Source: Helianthus annuus (Eukaryota; Streptophyta; Magnoliopsida; Asterales; Asteraceae). Taken from it: 64,000 nucleotides of DNA. This document shows positions 11,995-23,042 of this stretch, in pieces. Position 1 is the first letter of the stretch. Every line of letters begins with the position of its first letter. A program made the translations under genes and the position numbers. Location of the stretch: the NCBI RefSeq assembly GCF_002127325.2, contig NC_035440.2, forward strand, positions 75,704,464 to 75,768,463, in the 5' to 3' direction. The notes below the pieces were generated by a model that saw only the letters and a list, made by a program, of their open reading frames with translations, did no database searches and was not told the DNA's origin.

Positions 11995-12720
11995 CCAATC
12001 AGGATCTTGCACCGTCCCACACGTACTTACTTTTGAGCTTCGGAGTCCGGATTACACTTTCACGTGATACAATTTAATTGTTCAACAAATTGCATGTGAC
12101 TTGTCAGATCAATTATATTGGCCCATGTGATGTGTCTTAAAATACGCAGCTTGTGAACTGATCTTTTAGTTGAGGTCCAATCAAAAGGCTTTGTGAAACA
12201 AGATCTTGTCGGCTAAAAAGAACAAAGGCCCTATCATATTGTAACAACCATCATTTGGCCAAATTATAGTTGTCGGCTAAGTGGATAATATGGTGGCCCA
12301 ATCACAGCCCATTATTAATAAAAAGTCATTGGCCCTTGTGTGAAAAATTAAAGTTGTCGGCTGCAAGAGTCAGAGATCACGGCCCAATCACAAGTGAATA
12401 CACAAAATTTGGTCCAATCATTGTCAACTCATTGCATTAGAGAAATTACAGCCCACTACCGAATTGTCGTTGGACAGAAATTGCGTGAAGGCTCAGGGGT
12501 AGATAAGTGTCAAAAGAGAGGCCCAACCAAAGTGTTTCAAAGTGGAAATTTGTCGGCCATTTTTTAACATTTACATGATATAATTTGAACAGCCCATCAT
12601 ACAAGATATTTTCATTTTGGGTTTTGAAAGTTAGTAAAGAATTAGTGAATCTTGGGCCGTTTAATAATGGATTTGTTGTTCCAAGTGTAAAAGTTTACGA
12701 CTCAATCAGTCAAGGCCCAG
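11990..12720 (+). repeat. Second leader array in element B, GGCCCAATCA / TTGTCGGC motifs
   Basis: Between the first array and gag, the motif GGCCCAATCA (with GGCCCATNA and GGTCCAATCA variants) recurs about a dozen times. It is interleaved with three or four copies of TTGTCGGC(T/C). The spacing is irregular and the stretch is noncoding. Confidence 0.6.
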
Positions 12721-12803
12721 TTCATCCTTAGCCCGTATCTTGTGAATTCTTTTTGTTCAGGTGACACGAGGCAATTTACAAGGTAATTCACAAATATAAG
12801 TTC

Positions 12804-14832
12804 ATGGCGAATAACGATGAACCTATTCCGTGGAAAGATGATCGTACTGAAGAGCAGAAGTATTGTTATCGGAAAATGCTTGCCGAATACAAAATCCTTA
12901 GAATTTCTCGTATCTATCGGGATGCTAGGAGAGCGGGAAGATGGGATCCGAAAAGGGAGTGCTATCTTGATGAGTATGGAAACATTGCCATCGACGACAA
13001 AACAATAGATATTGAAGCCATCATCAAGGAATACAAAGAAGATGATGAGTATTGGCAACATAAATGGTGGGGAACTCCAACTGAGAAAATGATAGAAGAA
13101 GAGAAAGAGAGAAAGGAGAAAGAAGAAAAAGAGAGAAAAGAAGAGGAAGAGAAAAAGATGAATGGAAAATGTTCGAATTGTGAAAAATCAGAAACAGACA
13201 GTGTGAAACTCTTGAAGGATGTGGAGAGTTTGACATTGGAAAACAATACTTTGAAGATCGAGAAGAAGGCGGATGAAGAACAGATTTTGAGTTTGCGCCT
13301 GAACTGCGAAAAACTGAGATCTGATAATGACAAACTTTTAAAGATTGTTGAGAGTTTAACATCAGAAAACAAAATTTTGAAAGAAAATGAAAAAGATTTT
13401 GAAAGCAAAAGAAAATCTTCAGAAAATGAAGATTTCTGGATAAAACTGGAAAACAAAAAATTTGAAAGAAAATTAAACAAGATTTCAAGAACAGTTAAAA
13501 GTTTCGGAAAATGAAAAATCTGTTCTTGAAAATCTTAAAATTGAAAATGAAAATTCAATCAAGTTCTATCTTGAAAGAATCTCTCAGCTTGAAAAAGAAG
13601 CTGCGAATTCAAGAAACAAGATTGATGAACTTGAAAAGAAATTGAAAGGTTTTGTGATTACATCAGATAGTTTGAATTTTCCCTGTCCAAAACCGATCAA
13701 TTCTGTTCCAATAAGTGACAAGGTCACAAATTTTGACAAAGTCAAAATTGAAGATTGTGATGACAAATCTGATGATGAAAAAGAAAAAGAAGAAAAAAGA
13801 AAAACATTTTTGAAATTAAATGAAATGTTTAAAAATACTGTTTTACATTCTACTGAGAAAGGTAAATGCTCAACGCAAAAACCTGTAAAGAAGAGTGTGG
13901 AACAGAAACAAAAAGATAAAAAATCGAAAAATTTTCAAAAAGAAAATAAAATTTCATCAGATCAAGCATCCAATCACAATAAAAAATCACAAAAATTTAA
14001 AAATCAAAACTCAAAAATAGTTGGTAATCAGTGGTGCAGGTTTGACCATAGTGCTCAAATGCCAAATCAAGGATACAAGAAGAGAAATGACTACCACAAG
14101 GCAACTCAATGCTATGATTTAAGTGTGTGGTATGAAAATGGGGTACGATATGAAAGAGAGAAGAGGTATGATAACAGAGTGTGTTATTCTTGTGGCTATC
14201 AAGGACACATTGCTGTTAACTGCCAAAGCCGGAGATATGAGACGAGAAGATGCTATAATTGTCAAATCAAAGGTCACATTGCCAGGGATTGCCCAAGGAG
14301 ATCAAATGAAAGATTGAGGGTTAATTCTCAGAATTTGGCAAAGAAACCAGTCAATGTCAAGCCCATGGAACTGAGAGTTTCAGACCAGAAAGTCAAAGAA
14401 CAGAAGGTCCAAGAACCTAAAGTTCAAGAAAAGAAAGTGAAGCTTTCACAAGGGCAGAAAGACAAACTGCGAAAGAAGAGGAAGAAAGCACGAGAGTATC
14501 TCGAAAGGATTTTGTCCTCGGGTTCACCGGACAGATCGAATAAGAATACTGATGAATCGCTTCACTCGACAACAAAGTCAAGTAAACCGAATTCGTCAGA
14601 TGCAAATCTGAGGACAAAAGAGGAGATAAAGAAGAAGGTAAAATTTGGTGGCAATGACTCTGTTTCTTCGGAAACAAAGGAGCCACATGTCGGCGATAAA
14701 TCTGATGTGTCAAAGTCAGACAAACCACCTGCAGGCAATGATTCTGGTTCGTCAAAACCAGAAGAGCCTTTTGTTGAGGTAAAAACCGTCAAACCCAAGG
14801 CTGGTCAGGCTTGGGTGGATCTTTTCAAATGA
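12804..14832 (+). pseudogene. Gag-like protein of element B, one frameshift
   Basis: The first frame (12804-13514) starts ATGGCGAATAACGATGAACC and carries WDPKRECYLDEYGN, then a Lys/Glu-rich coiled coil. One frameshift near 13480 moves the reading to the frame that includes 13642-14832. That frame continues the coiled coil (ERISQLEKEA, IDELEKKLKGF) and then has two zinc knuckles, CYSCGYQGHIAVNC (about 14180) and CYNCQIKGHIARDC (about 14250). A basic stretch (GQKDKLRKKRKKAREYL) and an acidic Ser-rich tail follow, ending GQAWVDLFK. It would bind and package element RNA. The order and C-terminus match the intact ORF of element C, which shows that the break is secondary. Confidence 0.85.
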
Positions 14833-15378
14833 AAAACCCTGACTTGCCGGAGTTCCCAGGTTGGTAAGCGTGGAACATGAATCGGCATATTTCTTGATAA
14901 ATTTCACTCTGGTGATTTTTCGTCTTACATGTGGTAAATCAGGGACATTAATTTGTACTTGATTTACTACAAGTGATGTTTGAGATTTAAAATTGAAATT
15001 GTTAAATCTGTCAAGTGATTAAAGGAAGACAATGTGATGAAAGAACCCCGAATTTGTGAAATGACACACAAAACTAATTTTCCGGAAAAACCATTTTGAT
15101 TTAAACAAACTTAAGTGTTTTGAAATCTAAATGGGAAAATAGTTTGTTGTCAGGGGGAGTTCTGATTGTTTATGCCAAATGAATGGCGAATTGAAGTGAT
15201 TCGATATCAGTTTGTCATTTTATTTGTACAGTTTTCAAATTTTCCTTGAAAATCAAAATTGAAACATATTTTGATTTTAGGGGGAGAAAAATTTAAAAAA
15301 AAAATTAGAAAATTTGAAAATACCAAAAACATTGAAAAAGCAAATGAGTTTTGTTGAGAAAAGAGGAAATGATAGTAC
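14833..15378 (+). other. 3' noncoding region of element B, first part
   Basis: No ORF. It contains blocks conserved with C, D and G: TTTCCGGAAAAACCATTTTG at about 15081, and two GGGGGAG tracts (about 15153 and 15281). It is interrupted by C at 15379, and the rest of the region lies at 21051-22478. Confidence 0.7.
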
Positions 15379-15868
15379 TGAAGAATCGTTTGCTGACCCG
15401 ATGAGTCGATCAGAAGAGAACTTAGACTAGTTCAGAGGCGGAATTCATTGAATTAGTCTTCGTAAAGCTTGATTTCACACTTTAACGTCTCCTTTATTGA
15501 TTAATTGTCAGTTTACAAGAATGTGGAGACAAACGGGCAGAGCTTCGCCTTTTCACACACACATATGGACTAACTTCTTCCTAACTAACTGGAACCGCTC
15601 ATTGGACCCCTATATATAGAAGTCTTGGGCCGCTCATATGGACAAGTCCATATGAGCGATCCTACTAAGTGACAAATGAGCGGTCCTACCTAACTGACAC
15701 ATAAACGGTCCAGCCCAATTACACATTAGCGGTCCGACTATCTAATTGGGCCACAAAATCTATCTAAAACCCAATAAGCAACATGATTTCTCGTTTACTG
15801 TTTACTATACAATCAGCTCTGCCCTAAGACTCGAACGAAGATGTAGTCGACAGACAACTGCACCAACA
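15379..15868 (-). repeat. 3' LTR of element C
   Basis: The plus strand begins TGAAGAATCG and ends CACCAACA. It holds a TATA-like TATATATAG near 15611, six AGCGGTCC/ACCGCTCA motif copies, and a hairpin with 13-bp arms (15631-15643 and 15646-15658) around an AA loop. Confidence 0.93.
15631..15658. repeat. LTR hairpin in element C (13-bp arms)
   Basis: CGCTCATATGGAC, then AA, then GTCCATATGAGCG: a perfect inverted repeat ending in the CGCTCAT motif of the leader arrays. It is repeated in the other LTR at 20808-20835. Palindromic LTR motifs are known in Sireviruses. Confidence 0.85.
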
Positions 15869-15870
15869 GA

Positions 15871-15879
15871 CTCCCCCTT
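15871..15879 (-). other. Polypurine tract of element C
   Basis: The minus strand reads AAGGGGGAG two bases before the 3' LTR. It primes plus-strand DNA synthesis. Further GGGGGAG copies lie at about 16030, 17345 and 17478. Confidence 0.85.
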
Positions 15880-17800
15880 GAATGTTGACGGAATCTTCAG
15901 TGAGAGTCTTTGATCATTTCCAGCTCTTCATTCTTGTTCGGTCTTCTTCAGGAACTCAGCCTGGAATCGAATCTACTACAGAAACTTCTTCCTGAAATCA
16001 TATGCCTGGATCATTCTCTGGCTCTAACTTTCATCAGACTCCCCCTATCATCATGCTGGGATCTCTGTCTGGAAATCGTTATCACCATTGAAATTAACTC
16101 CTGGCTTTCTCTGTTTAAGCTCTTCTCTGGTTCTGATGTATCTCCTGGCTATTCGTAGCAACAGGATCAGAAACCTGCAAAACTCAAACACACTATCACA
16201 GACCAATACAATTTGTAATTCAATATAATGAATTAACTAATCGTATAAGAAAAACTATGAAGATCAAATTATAGGTTATCATTCAACTTAGTCATCAAGT
16301 TAATGAACCAATTTTGCATTTCAAATCTTCACAATTTAACATACTCTCCCAAACCACAAGTTCAACATGTTTAGCACTTGAAATGTCAAATATCAGTTCT
16401 TCACACTCTGTTGTCGAAAATCTTTTTGTAATTTTCAAATATCAAACAAAAATACAATATTTTTGGATTTTTGAATTTAATGAAATACAAAAATGAACAC
16501 TATTTTTGAGAGATTGTGCAAGAGGATCATATCGGTTTTTGATACATATCACCAACACCGTTGATCTTGATTAATCAGCAAATGTTAAAAAACAAATTTA
16601 CTTCTGATTGTCAGTATTGTTGTCCACTTAAACCTCTACACAAATTTTCAATTGATTCAAGATACGTATTTAATGTATTAGCACTTAAACTTATTTGAGT
16701 GTCCCACCTCTTGAATATACTCCCGTATCCAGATCCCAATATTCTGATCTACAGGTAAGTATAACTACAAATGATATCTGTATATAAATTAGGGGAAAAA
16801 TGAGAGAACTGAGGGATCTCAGGTCAGAACTTCCGTTCAGCAGAGAGATATCAGCTTCGACTTAGCAGTGGGTCCCCTTTAGAGGATCTTTTCAGCTACA
16901 ACAACTGATCATCAATTTTATTGTCTAATCAGCTGAGGGCTTTATGCTATGTTTCAAGCATATTGAAGAAAGTATTAGCCAGGGACTAGGTCAGAACTAC
17001 CGTTCAGCAGAAGTCCCGGAATAATACCCCAGACATCATTTGAGTACAAGAACCTAGTATTCCAGAATAAGAAACCTTTCAAACGAGATTTCAGGGGTTA
17101 CCTATATATCCAAGTAGTGTTCCCCACAAAATAAGTAAGTTTTGATTTTATGTTTATATCTCGAATACAATTTACTAACTGTGCGAAGCCTACTGACACA
17201 TCATTAGTAAGACTTGTTTAAAAACAATTTTGTCTTTACAAATCTCTAGCATGCTGTGATAGTCCACCGATGTACTATCATCTCCTCTTTTTGCAACAAA
17301 ACTCATTTTCATTTTTCAATTTTTTAAATTTTTCAAAATTTTCTTACTCCCCCTAAAATCAAAATATGTTTCAATTTTGATTTTCTGAGGAAAAATTGAA
17401 AAACAAACTATACAAAAATTTGACAACATTATGTGAATTACCTCAATTCACCATTCTCATGCAAAAAAAAAACAATCAGAACTCCCCCTCACAACAAACT
17501 ATTTTCCCATTATGATTTCAAAACACTTAAGTTTGTTTTAATCAAAATGGTTTTTCCGGAAAAATTAGTTTGTGTTCCAACCATTTGTAGATTTGGGGTT
17601 ATCTCATCATCTTGTTTTCTTCAAACCTTTTAAAGATTTAATATTTCCAGTTTGATCATAAACCATCAGTAGAAAATCAAGTACAAATTAATGTCCCTGA
17701 TTTACCACTTATGAGGCGAAAAATCACCAAAGTGAAATTTCTCAAGAAATGTGCCGATTCATGATCCACGATACCATCTTGGGATCTCCTGCAAGTCAGG
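15880..17800 (-). other. 3' noncoding region of element C
   Basis: About 1.9 kb without a credible ORF. Blocks are shared with B, D and G: GAAAATCTTTTTG (about 16417), the ATCATATCGG...CACCAACACCG block (about 16527), two copies of an AGGTCAGAACT(T/A)CCGTTCAG motif (about 16824 and 16990), the CTACTGACACATCA block (about 17189), and the CTCCCCCTAAAATCAAAATA block (about 17345). Conservation without coding capacity suggests an RNA or cis role. Confidence 0.7.
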
Positions 17801-17804
17801 TTTT

Positions 17805-19970
17805 TCATTTAAACAGATTCACCCAAGCCTGACGGTCCTTGGGTGATTTCGAATTCTTGTTCAACAATGGTGGAAAATTTGCATCATCCATTGCTAAACC
17901 TGAATTCTCCTTTTTTACCTCAACCAAAGGCTCCTCTGGCTTTGACGAACCAGAATCATTGCCTGCAGATGGCTTGTCTGACTTTGACCTGTCAGATTCA
18001 TCGCCAATCATTTTCTTCTTTTTCTCTCTCTTTTCTGTCCTCAGATTTGTATCTGATGAATTCATCTTGCTTGCAATTGAAGGAGTCGATACATCAGAAC
18101 TTTTACTCTGTTTATCCTGTGAACCTGAGGACAATATCTTCTCAAGATATTCTCTTGCCTTCTTTCTCTTTTTTCTCAGTCTGTCTTTCTGCCCCTGTGA
18201 AAGTTTAACTTTCTTTTCCTGAATTGACTGTACTGGAACTTTAGGTTTCAGAACCTTTTGCTCCTGGGGCTTGACTTTGACTGGAATTTTTGCCATTTTC
18301 TGAAAATTAGCCCTCAATCTTTCATTCGATTTCCTCGGGCAATCTCTGGCAATGTGACCTTTGATATTGCAATTAAAGCACCTCCTGGTCTCATATCTCC
18401 AGTACCGGCAGTTAACAGCAATGTGTCCATGATAGCCGCAGCTGTAGCACATTCTGTTATCGTACCTATCACCATTTTTAGTCCAAACACTCAGATCAAA
18501 ACATTGTTTGGCTTGGTGATATTCTTTTCTCAAATCTGATGAATTTAGCTTTTGAGCACTATGGTTGGATGATCGATCTGATGACTGTTTACTTTCTTTT
18601 TGTTTCTGTTCCACTTTCTTCTTCAAAGGTTTCTGTTTAGAACATTCACCTTTTTCAGTCGATTGTAGAACAGATTTCCGAGATTTTTCTTTCAAGTTTA
18701 AAATCAATTTTTGTTTTTCAATTTTAACCTTTTTATCATCAGATTTTCCATCACAACCTTCAACTTTGTTACTCACTGGAACAGAGTTGATTGGTTTTGG
18801 ACAAGGAATATTCAACTTGTCAGATGAAGTCACAAAACCGATCAATTTCTTTTCAAGTTCATCAATTCTGTTCCTCGAATTCTCAGCTTCACTTTCAAGC
18901 TGAGATATTCTTTCAAGATGAGACTTGATTGAATTTTCATTTTCATTTTTCAAGATTTCAAGAACAGTCTTTTCATTTTCCAAAATTTTTATCTGTTCTT
19001 GAAATTTTGATTCACTGGCTTTCAGGTTTTTGTTTTCAAGCTTGATCCAGAAATCCTCATCTTCTGACGATTTCTGTTTGTTTTCGAAAACCTTTATATT
19101 TTCTTTCAACTTCCTGTTTTCAAATGTCAAACTGTCCAAACCACCCAACAGTTTGTCATTTTCTGCCTTCAACTTCTCACAACTTTCTTGAATTATAAGA
19201 ATCTGTTTTTCATCAGCCTGCTTCTCTTCTCTCAACTTCTTGATTTCCAATGCCAAACTTTCCGCATCTTTGACAAGTTTGTCATTATCAGTCTTGAAGT
19301 TGTCGCATTTGAAGCATACTGTTTTCACAGATTCTTCAACCTTCGGCACTTGTTCTTTCTCTATCTTGTATGTACCTGCACCAAAGATTGTAACAAGATC
19401 AAGAGGATTTCTATTATCATCAATATAACAGCCTCTTTTCATATCATACACCGACTTTGTTTTTGTTCCCAAACAAAAATTGATTCTTTTGTTTATTTCT
19501 TTTATCACTTCTAAACTCAAATCTTCCAAATTTATTTTTATCTTATCCAATAATTCTCTCTTCTTTTGATAATTCTCATAATCATGATCCTTAAGTTTTT
19601 TAATGAATTTATATAGGGACATTTGTGAACCATCATCATTTTTTCTCAGATTTTTCAGGCAATCATCCCATTCAGCTGATAATCCATTAGCAAACTTTGA
19701 AATCTGATCTTTTTCTTTTATATCTATATCATTTTCTTTCAAATACTCAATCAACCGATCAAAACGTTTCTCCAAATCATCCAAAGTTTCATCTTTCTTA
19801 CTCAGAAAACATTCAAATCGTTTACACCAAACCTCTTTAGACAAATTCCGATAAGAATGACTAAGATGTCCTCGATACCAACTATTCATTCTTTCAAGAT
19901 CATTGTTTTCCTGCACATCAAAACTCATTGTCATTTTTCTAAAATATCCCGACAAATATATTGTGAACAC
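17805..19970 (-). CDS. Intact gag-like protein of element C, 721 residues
   Basis: A single open frame. The N-terminal third resembles the copia-type gag (UBN2-like) fold, with WCKRFECFLSKKDETLDDLEKRF and ISKFANGLSAEWDDCL. A long Lys/Glu coiled coil follows (about residues 230-390: ERISQLESEAENSRNRIDEL). There are two CCHC knuckles, CYSCGYHGHIAVNC (about 507) and CFNCNIKGHIARDC (about 530). A basic patch (KDRLRKKRKKAREYLEK) and an acidic Ser/Lys tail end in RQAWVNLFK. It should form particles and bind its own RNA. The true start may be a later Met (MTMSFD). No protease or pol follows. The family match is by recognition, and a profile search would settle the N-terminal domain. Confidence 0.85.
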   Translation of the reverse strand: MFTIYLSGYFRKMTMSFDVQENNDLERMNSWYRGHLSHSYRNLSKEVWCKRFECFLSKKDETLDDLEKRFDRLIEYLKENDIDIKEKDQISKFANGLSAEWDDCLKNLRKNDDGSQMSLYKFIKKLKDHDYENYQKKRELLDKIKINLEDLSLEVIKEINKRINFCLGTKTKSVYDMKRGCYIDDNRNPLDLVTIFGAGTYKIEKEQVPKVEESVKTVCFKCDNFKTDNDKLVKDAESLALEIKKLREEKQADEKQILIIQESCEKLKAENDKLLGGLDSLTFENRKLKENIKVFENKQKSSEDEDFWIKLENKNLKASESKFQEQIKILENEKTVLEILKNENENSIKSHLERISQLESEAENSRNRIDELEKKLIGFVTSSDKLNIPCPKPINSVPVSNKVEGCDGKSDDKKVKIEKQKLILNLKEKSRKSVLQSTEKGECSKQKPLKKKVEQKQKESKQSSDRSSNHSAQKLNSSDLRKEYHQAKQCFDLSVWTKNGDRYDNRMCYSCGYHGHIAVNCRYWRYETRRCFNCNIKGHIARDCPRKSNERLRANFQKMAKIPVKVKPQEQKVLKPKVPVQSIQEKKVKLSQGQKDRLRKKRKKAREYLEKILSSGSQDKQSKSSDVSTPSIASKMNSSDTNLRTEKREKKKKMIGDESDRSKSDKPSAGNDSGSSKPEEPLVEVKKENSGLAMDDANFPPLLNKNSKSPKDRQAWVNLFK

Positions 19971-20345
19971 AAACTAGAACCAGATGTCCGAATCAGTGAA
20001 TTAAATGAGCGAACCAAACAATCCAGACCAAATAAGCGATTCAAGCAAAATCACTATAAGCGGTCCACACTAAAACCTATGAGCGGTCCAGATGAAATCT
20101 GTTCGAGCGGTTTAAGGTGGTCCGAATACGCGATCCAATAATGTCCGGATAAGCGGTTCAAATAAATCCATTCGAGCGGTTCACAACTTGTCCGGATGAG
20201 CGGTCCAAGCGATGAATTACGAGCGGTTCAAGAATCCAATTTACGAGCGGTCCAAATCAATTGAACGAATAAGCGGTTCTCAAACGTCCAGAAAAGCGGT
20301 CCAAAGATAGTCAATTTCGAGCGGTCCAAAAAGCGAACATCACTC
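19971..20345 (-). repeat. Leader array of GGACCGCT motifs in element C
   Basis: Between PBS and gag start, about fourteen copies of (A/G)AGCG(G/A)(T/A)(T/C)C occur on the plus strand (sense GGACCGCTCAT-like), spaced 15-35 bp. Adjacent sequence is not repeated, so this is an interspersed motif array and not a simple tandem repeat. Confidence 0.8.
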
Positions 20346-20541
20346 GGATATCAATTTGACCTACTTTTCCTTCGAAATTCAATCTGAAACTTTCCAGGGT
20401 TTGTCTAATCACAATTTCGCACAATCTGTGAAAAGTTGATCAAATTCCGACCGTGAAATCTTCCCGAATCAGAAAAAGAAGGTGTAGAAGTGAGAATTTC
20501 GAGCGAAAATCGAGCTAAACAGCAAGAACTCTTCCTCCTGA

Positions 20542-20553
20542 GCTCTGATACCA
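20542..20553 (-). other. PBS of element C (initiator Met tRNA type)
   Basis: The plus strand GCTCTGATACCA is the complement of TGGTATCAGAGC, two bases inside the 5' LTR of this minus-strand element. Confidence 0.9.
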
Positions 20554-20555
20554 CA

Positions 20556-21045
20556 TGAAGAATCGTTTGCTGACCCGATGAGTCGATCAGAAGAGAACTT
20601 AGACTAGTTCAGAGGCGGAATTCATTGAATTAGTCTTCGTAAAGCTTGATTTCACACTTTAACGTCTCCTTTATTGATTAATTGTCAGTTTACAAGAATG
20701 TGGAGACAAACGGGCAGAGCTTCGCCTTTTCACACACACATATGGACTAACTTCTTCCTAACTAACTGGAACCGCTCATTGGACCCCTATATATAGAAGT
20801 CTTGGGCCGCTCATATGGACAAGTCCATATGAGCGATCCTACTAAGTGACAAATGAGCGGTCCTACCTAACTGACACATAAACGGTCCAGCCCAATTACA
20901 CATTAGCGGTCCGACTATCTAATTGGGCCACAAAATCTATCTAAAACCCAATAAGCAACATGATTTCTCGTTTACTGTTTACTATACAATCAGCTCTGCC
21001 CTAAGACTCGAACGAAGATGTAGTCGACAGACAACTGCACCAACA
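20556..21045 (-). repeat. 5' LTR of element C
   Basis: It appears identical by eye to 15379-15868 and is followed by TSD AGTAC (21046-21050). It carries the same TATA box, hairpin (20808-20835) and AGCGGTCC motifs. The small ORF at 20923-21114 crosses the junction and is not a gene. Confidence 0.93.
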
Positions 21046-21050
21046 AGTAC

Positions 21051-22478
21051 ATTAGTGGACTATCACAGCACGCTAAAGAAATGTAATGTCAAATGTGATA
21101 AACGGTCTCACTGATGATGTGTCGGTAGGTTTTTGCACATTTAGTAGATTTATTCGGGATATAAACCTAAAATTTCAAACTTGCAAAATTCGTGGGGAAC
21201 ACTACTTGGATATATAGGTAACCCCTGAAATCTCGTTTGAAAGGTCTCGTATTCTGATATACTAGGTTTTTATACTCAATGATGTCTGGGGTATTATTCC
21301 GGGACTTCTGCTGAACGGAAGTTCTGACCTAGTCCTTGGATAATACTTTGCCTTAAATGCTTGAAACACAGCATTAGCCCTCAGCTGATTAGACAATAAA
21401 ATTGATAATCATCTGTTGTAGCTAAAAAGTCCTCTAAAGGGGACATACTGCAAAGTCGAAACTGATATCTCTCTGCGCATACGGAAGTATCGACCTGAGA
21501 TCCCTCAGTTCTCGCATTTAACCCCTAATTTATGTACAGATATCATTGTAGTATACTCACCTGTAAGACTGAATATTGAGATTCTGGATACGGGAGTATA
21601 TTCAAGAGGTGGGACACATGAATGAGTTAAGTTCCTAAAACATCTAAATCGTATCCTGAATAGATTGAAAATTGTGTGAAAATTTAAGAGGACAACTATA
21701 TCGTCAATCTACGTGAATCGTTTAGAACTTAAAATGATTAAAGCTTAACGGTGCTAGTTATTTGTCTCATGAACTGATATTATCCTCATACAAACTCACA
21801 AAAAATATTTGTTTACTGCATTTCATTCAAAAACAAAAATCCAAAAAGATTTTCGGAGTGTTTTAGCATAAAATTTTTGAAAAGTCAAAAAGATTTTCGA
21901 CAACTGATGTTGAAGAGCTGATATTCAAAATTCGAGTGCTAAACATGATGAACAGGATTGGGAGAATATGCTGAAAACTTTGAATGTCATATACAAACGT
22001 TTTGAAAGGTTGTGTGCTTAGTTAATCAAGGTCATTCATTTGAACTTGTTGTAACTATACAGATTGATGAGTTAATGATTTCTACTAGTAAGTTTCTTAA
22101 ATCTAACTGTTATAAATTTGTGAAACTTAAGTTGAGGTAGAGGATATGCAGGTTAACCAGGTTTCAAGTCCTGAGCAGATGCAGAACAAAGCCAGGAATT
22201 GATCCTGAACTTGTGAAACGATGAAAGCCAGACTACGATCCCGACAGCTGAGTCTAAGGGGGAGTCTGAAGACGAGCTCAACGCAAGAGGAAGCGTGGAT
22301 TCAAAAAGCCAGATAAATATTTTGGAGGAGCTTGTATACGGAAATCCAGGTGTCGATCCCAAAAGCACGGAAGCTTGATGAAAGGGGGAGCCTGAAGATA
22401 GATCCACGTGGATTCTGTTCGAGAGAGAGAAAGACAAGATGCTACGAGATTGACTACGCAAATATCCAAGGGGGAGTC
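21051..22478 (+). other. 3' noncoding region of element B, second part
   Basis: It continues 14833-15378 and is the plus-strand counterpart of the C, D and G 3' regions: GACTATCACAGCACGCTAAAG (about 21059), two copies of the CTTCCGT motif on the opposite strand (about 21301 and 21469), and the AATCCAAAAAGATTTTC blocks (about 21838 and 21885). GGGGGAG tracts lie at about 22258, 22384 and 22470, the last being the PPT (AAGGGGGAG, 22468-22476). Minus-strand ORFs at 22153-22469 look accidental. Confidence 0.7.
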
Positions 22479-22870
22479 TGTTAGTGCATTATCTATCTAT
22501 CACCTCCGTCAATCGATTCCGTAGCAGAAACCGAAGAATTCTAAGCTTTAGTGTTACAACTAGTTAGAAAGGCAAGGTGGCAATTTTGTAAATAATGAGA
22601 TTTCTCATTATATCCCTTGTGCCTATAAATAGCTCATTTAGTTGTAAAGTTTAAGACTTTTGGCTCATTTGGAGGTTTAGAGATTTAATCCTAGAGAGAG
22701 AAAGTCTAGAGATAGAAAGTCTCTCTACGTGATTCACGGCTTTGTACACGACATCATATCAATAGAATCACGTTTCTAGTACGTTCTTGTGTGTTCGGTC
22801 ACGCACGTTCACGGATTCCGCACGTTGAACGTTTGTTACGCAATCGAACGGTGTCAAAACCGATCGTACA
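22479..22870 (+). repeat. 3' LTR of element B
   Basis: The 392-bp direct repeat of 11078-11470 differs at five visible positions, including one 1-bp indel. It is followed by TSD GCGGC at 22871-22875. Confidence 0.93.
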
Positions 22871-22875
22871 GCGGC

Positions 22876-23042
22876 TAGTGAGTTGGTGAAGCAATCCAGA
22901 GATGTGACCTTTTACTGTTCCCGCATTGCTTTATCTCATCTCCCCGGGTTTTCAACCTTTGAACCATTTAACCTTTTGAGCATTCATGATTTTAAGTCAT
23001 TTTTATTTGGTCTTGGGCTACCCCCGTCATCACTTGGTAATG
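22876..23042 (-). mobile_element. 5' LTR of element T, upstream part
   Basis: This sequence continues element T's 5' LTR on the far side of element B. It has no ORF of note. The outer edge is uncertain because a CACTA-like sequence starts at 23043 and overlaps the expected CA dinucleotide. Confidence 0.45.

Larger units (their letters stand above)
15379..21045 (-). mobile_element. Element C: young gag-only LTR retrotransposon nested in B
   Basis: The LTRs at 15379-15868 and 20556-21045 are 490 bp each and look identical base for base. The TSD AGTAC is exact (15374-15378 and 21046-21050). On the minus strand the order is LTR, PBS TGGTATCAGAGC (20553-20542), leader with GGACCGCT repeats, a 721-codon gag-like ORF, about 1.9 kb of noncoding sequence, PPT CAAGGGGGAG and LTR. 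There is no pol gene. This matches the published class of terminal-repeat retrotransposons with only a GAG domain (TR-GAG). Identical LTRs and an open ORF imply recent movement, presumably by borrowed enzymes. Confidence 0.93.
11078..22870 (+). mobile_element. Element B: gag-only copia-type (SIRE-like) LTR retrotransposon
   Basis: The direct LTRs at 11078-11470 and 22479-22870 differ by four substitutions and one indel by eye. The TSD GCGGC is exact (11073-11077 and 22871-22875). The PBS TGGTATCAGAGC matches initiator methionine tRNA, and the polypurine tract is AAGGGGGAG. Once nested element C is removed, the element is about 6.1 kb. It has a leader with short repeats, one gag-like ORF with two CCHC knuckles, and a long 3' noncoding region. 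There is no protease, integrase, RT or RNase H, so it depends on enzymes from another element. Several GGGGGAG tracts and a Met-tRNA PBS are traits known in Sireviruses. Confidence 0.9.
1..23042 (-). mobile_element. Interrupted Ty3/gypsy element, Tat lineage (element T)
   Basis: This minus-strand LTR retrotransposon enters from the left edge. In sense order the window shows its 5' LTR (about 23042 to 22876, then 11077 to 10611), a primer-binding site, gag (10530-9039), protease (8937-8284), RT (8265-6894) and the start of RNase H (82-1). It is split twice. A solo LTR at 83-6893 sits in pol, and the gag-only element B at 11078-22870 sits in its 5' LTR. The Tat assignment rests on the gag zinc pattern CxFHxxxGHxTxxC, protease DTGAA and RT YVDD followed by LVIKSK. 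The coding frames carry stops and frameshifts, so it is defective. The 3' LTR lies outside the window, so its TSD cannot be checked and the 5' LTR edge near 23042 is approximate. Confidence 0.85.

Noticed and set aside
12962..13488. Ser/Phe-rich minus-strand ORFs
   Set aside because: Antisense of the Lys/Glu coiled-coil region of element B gag.
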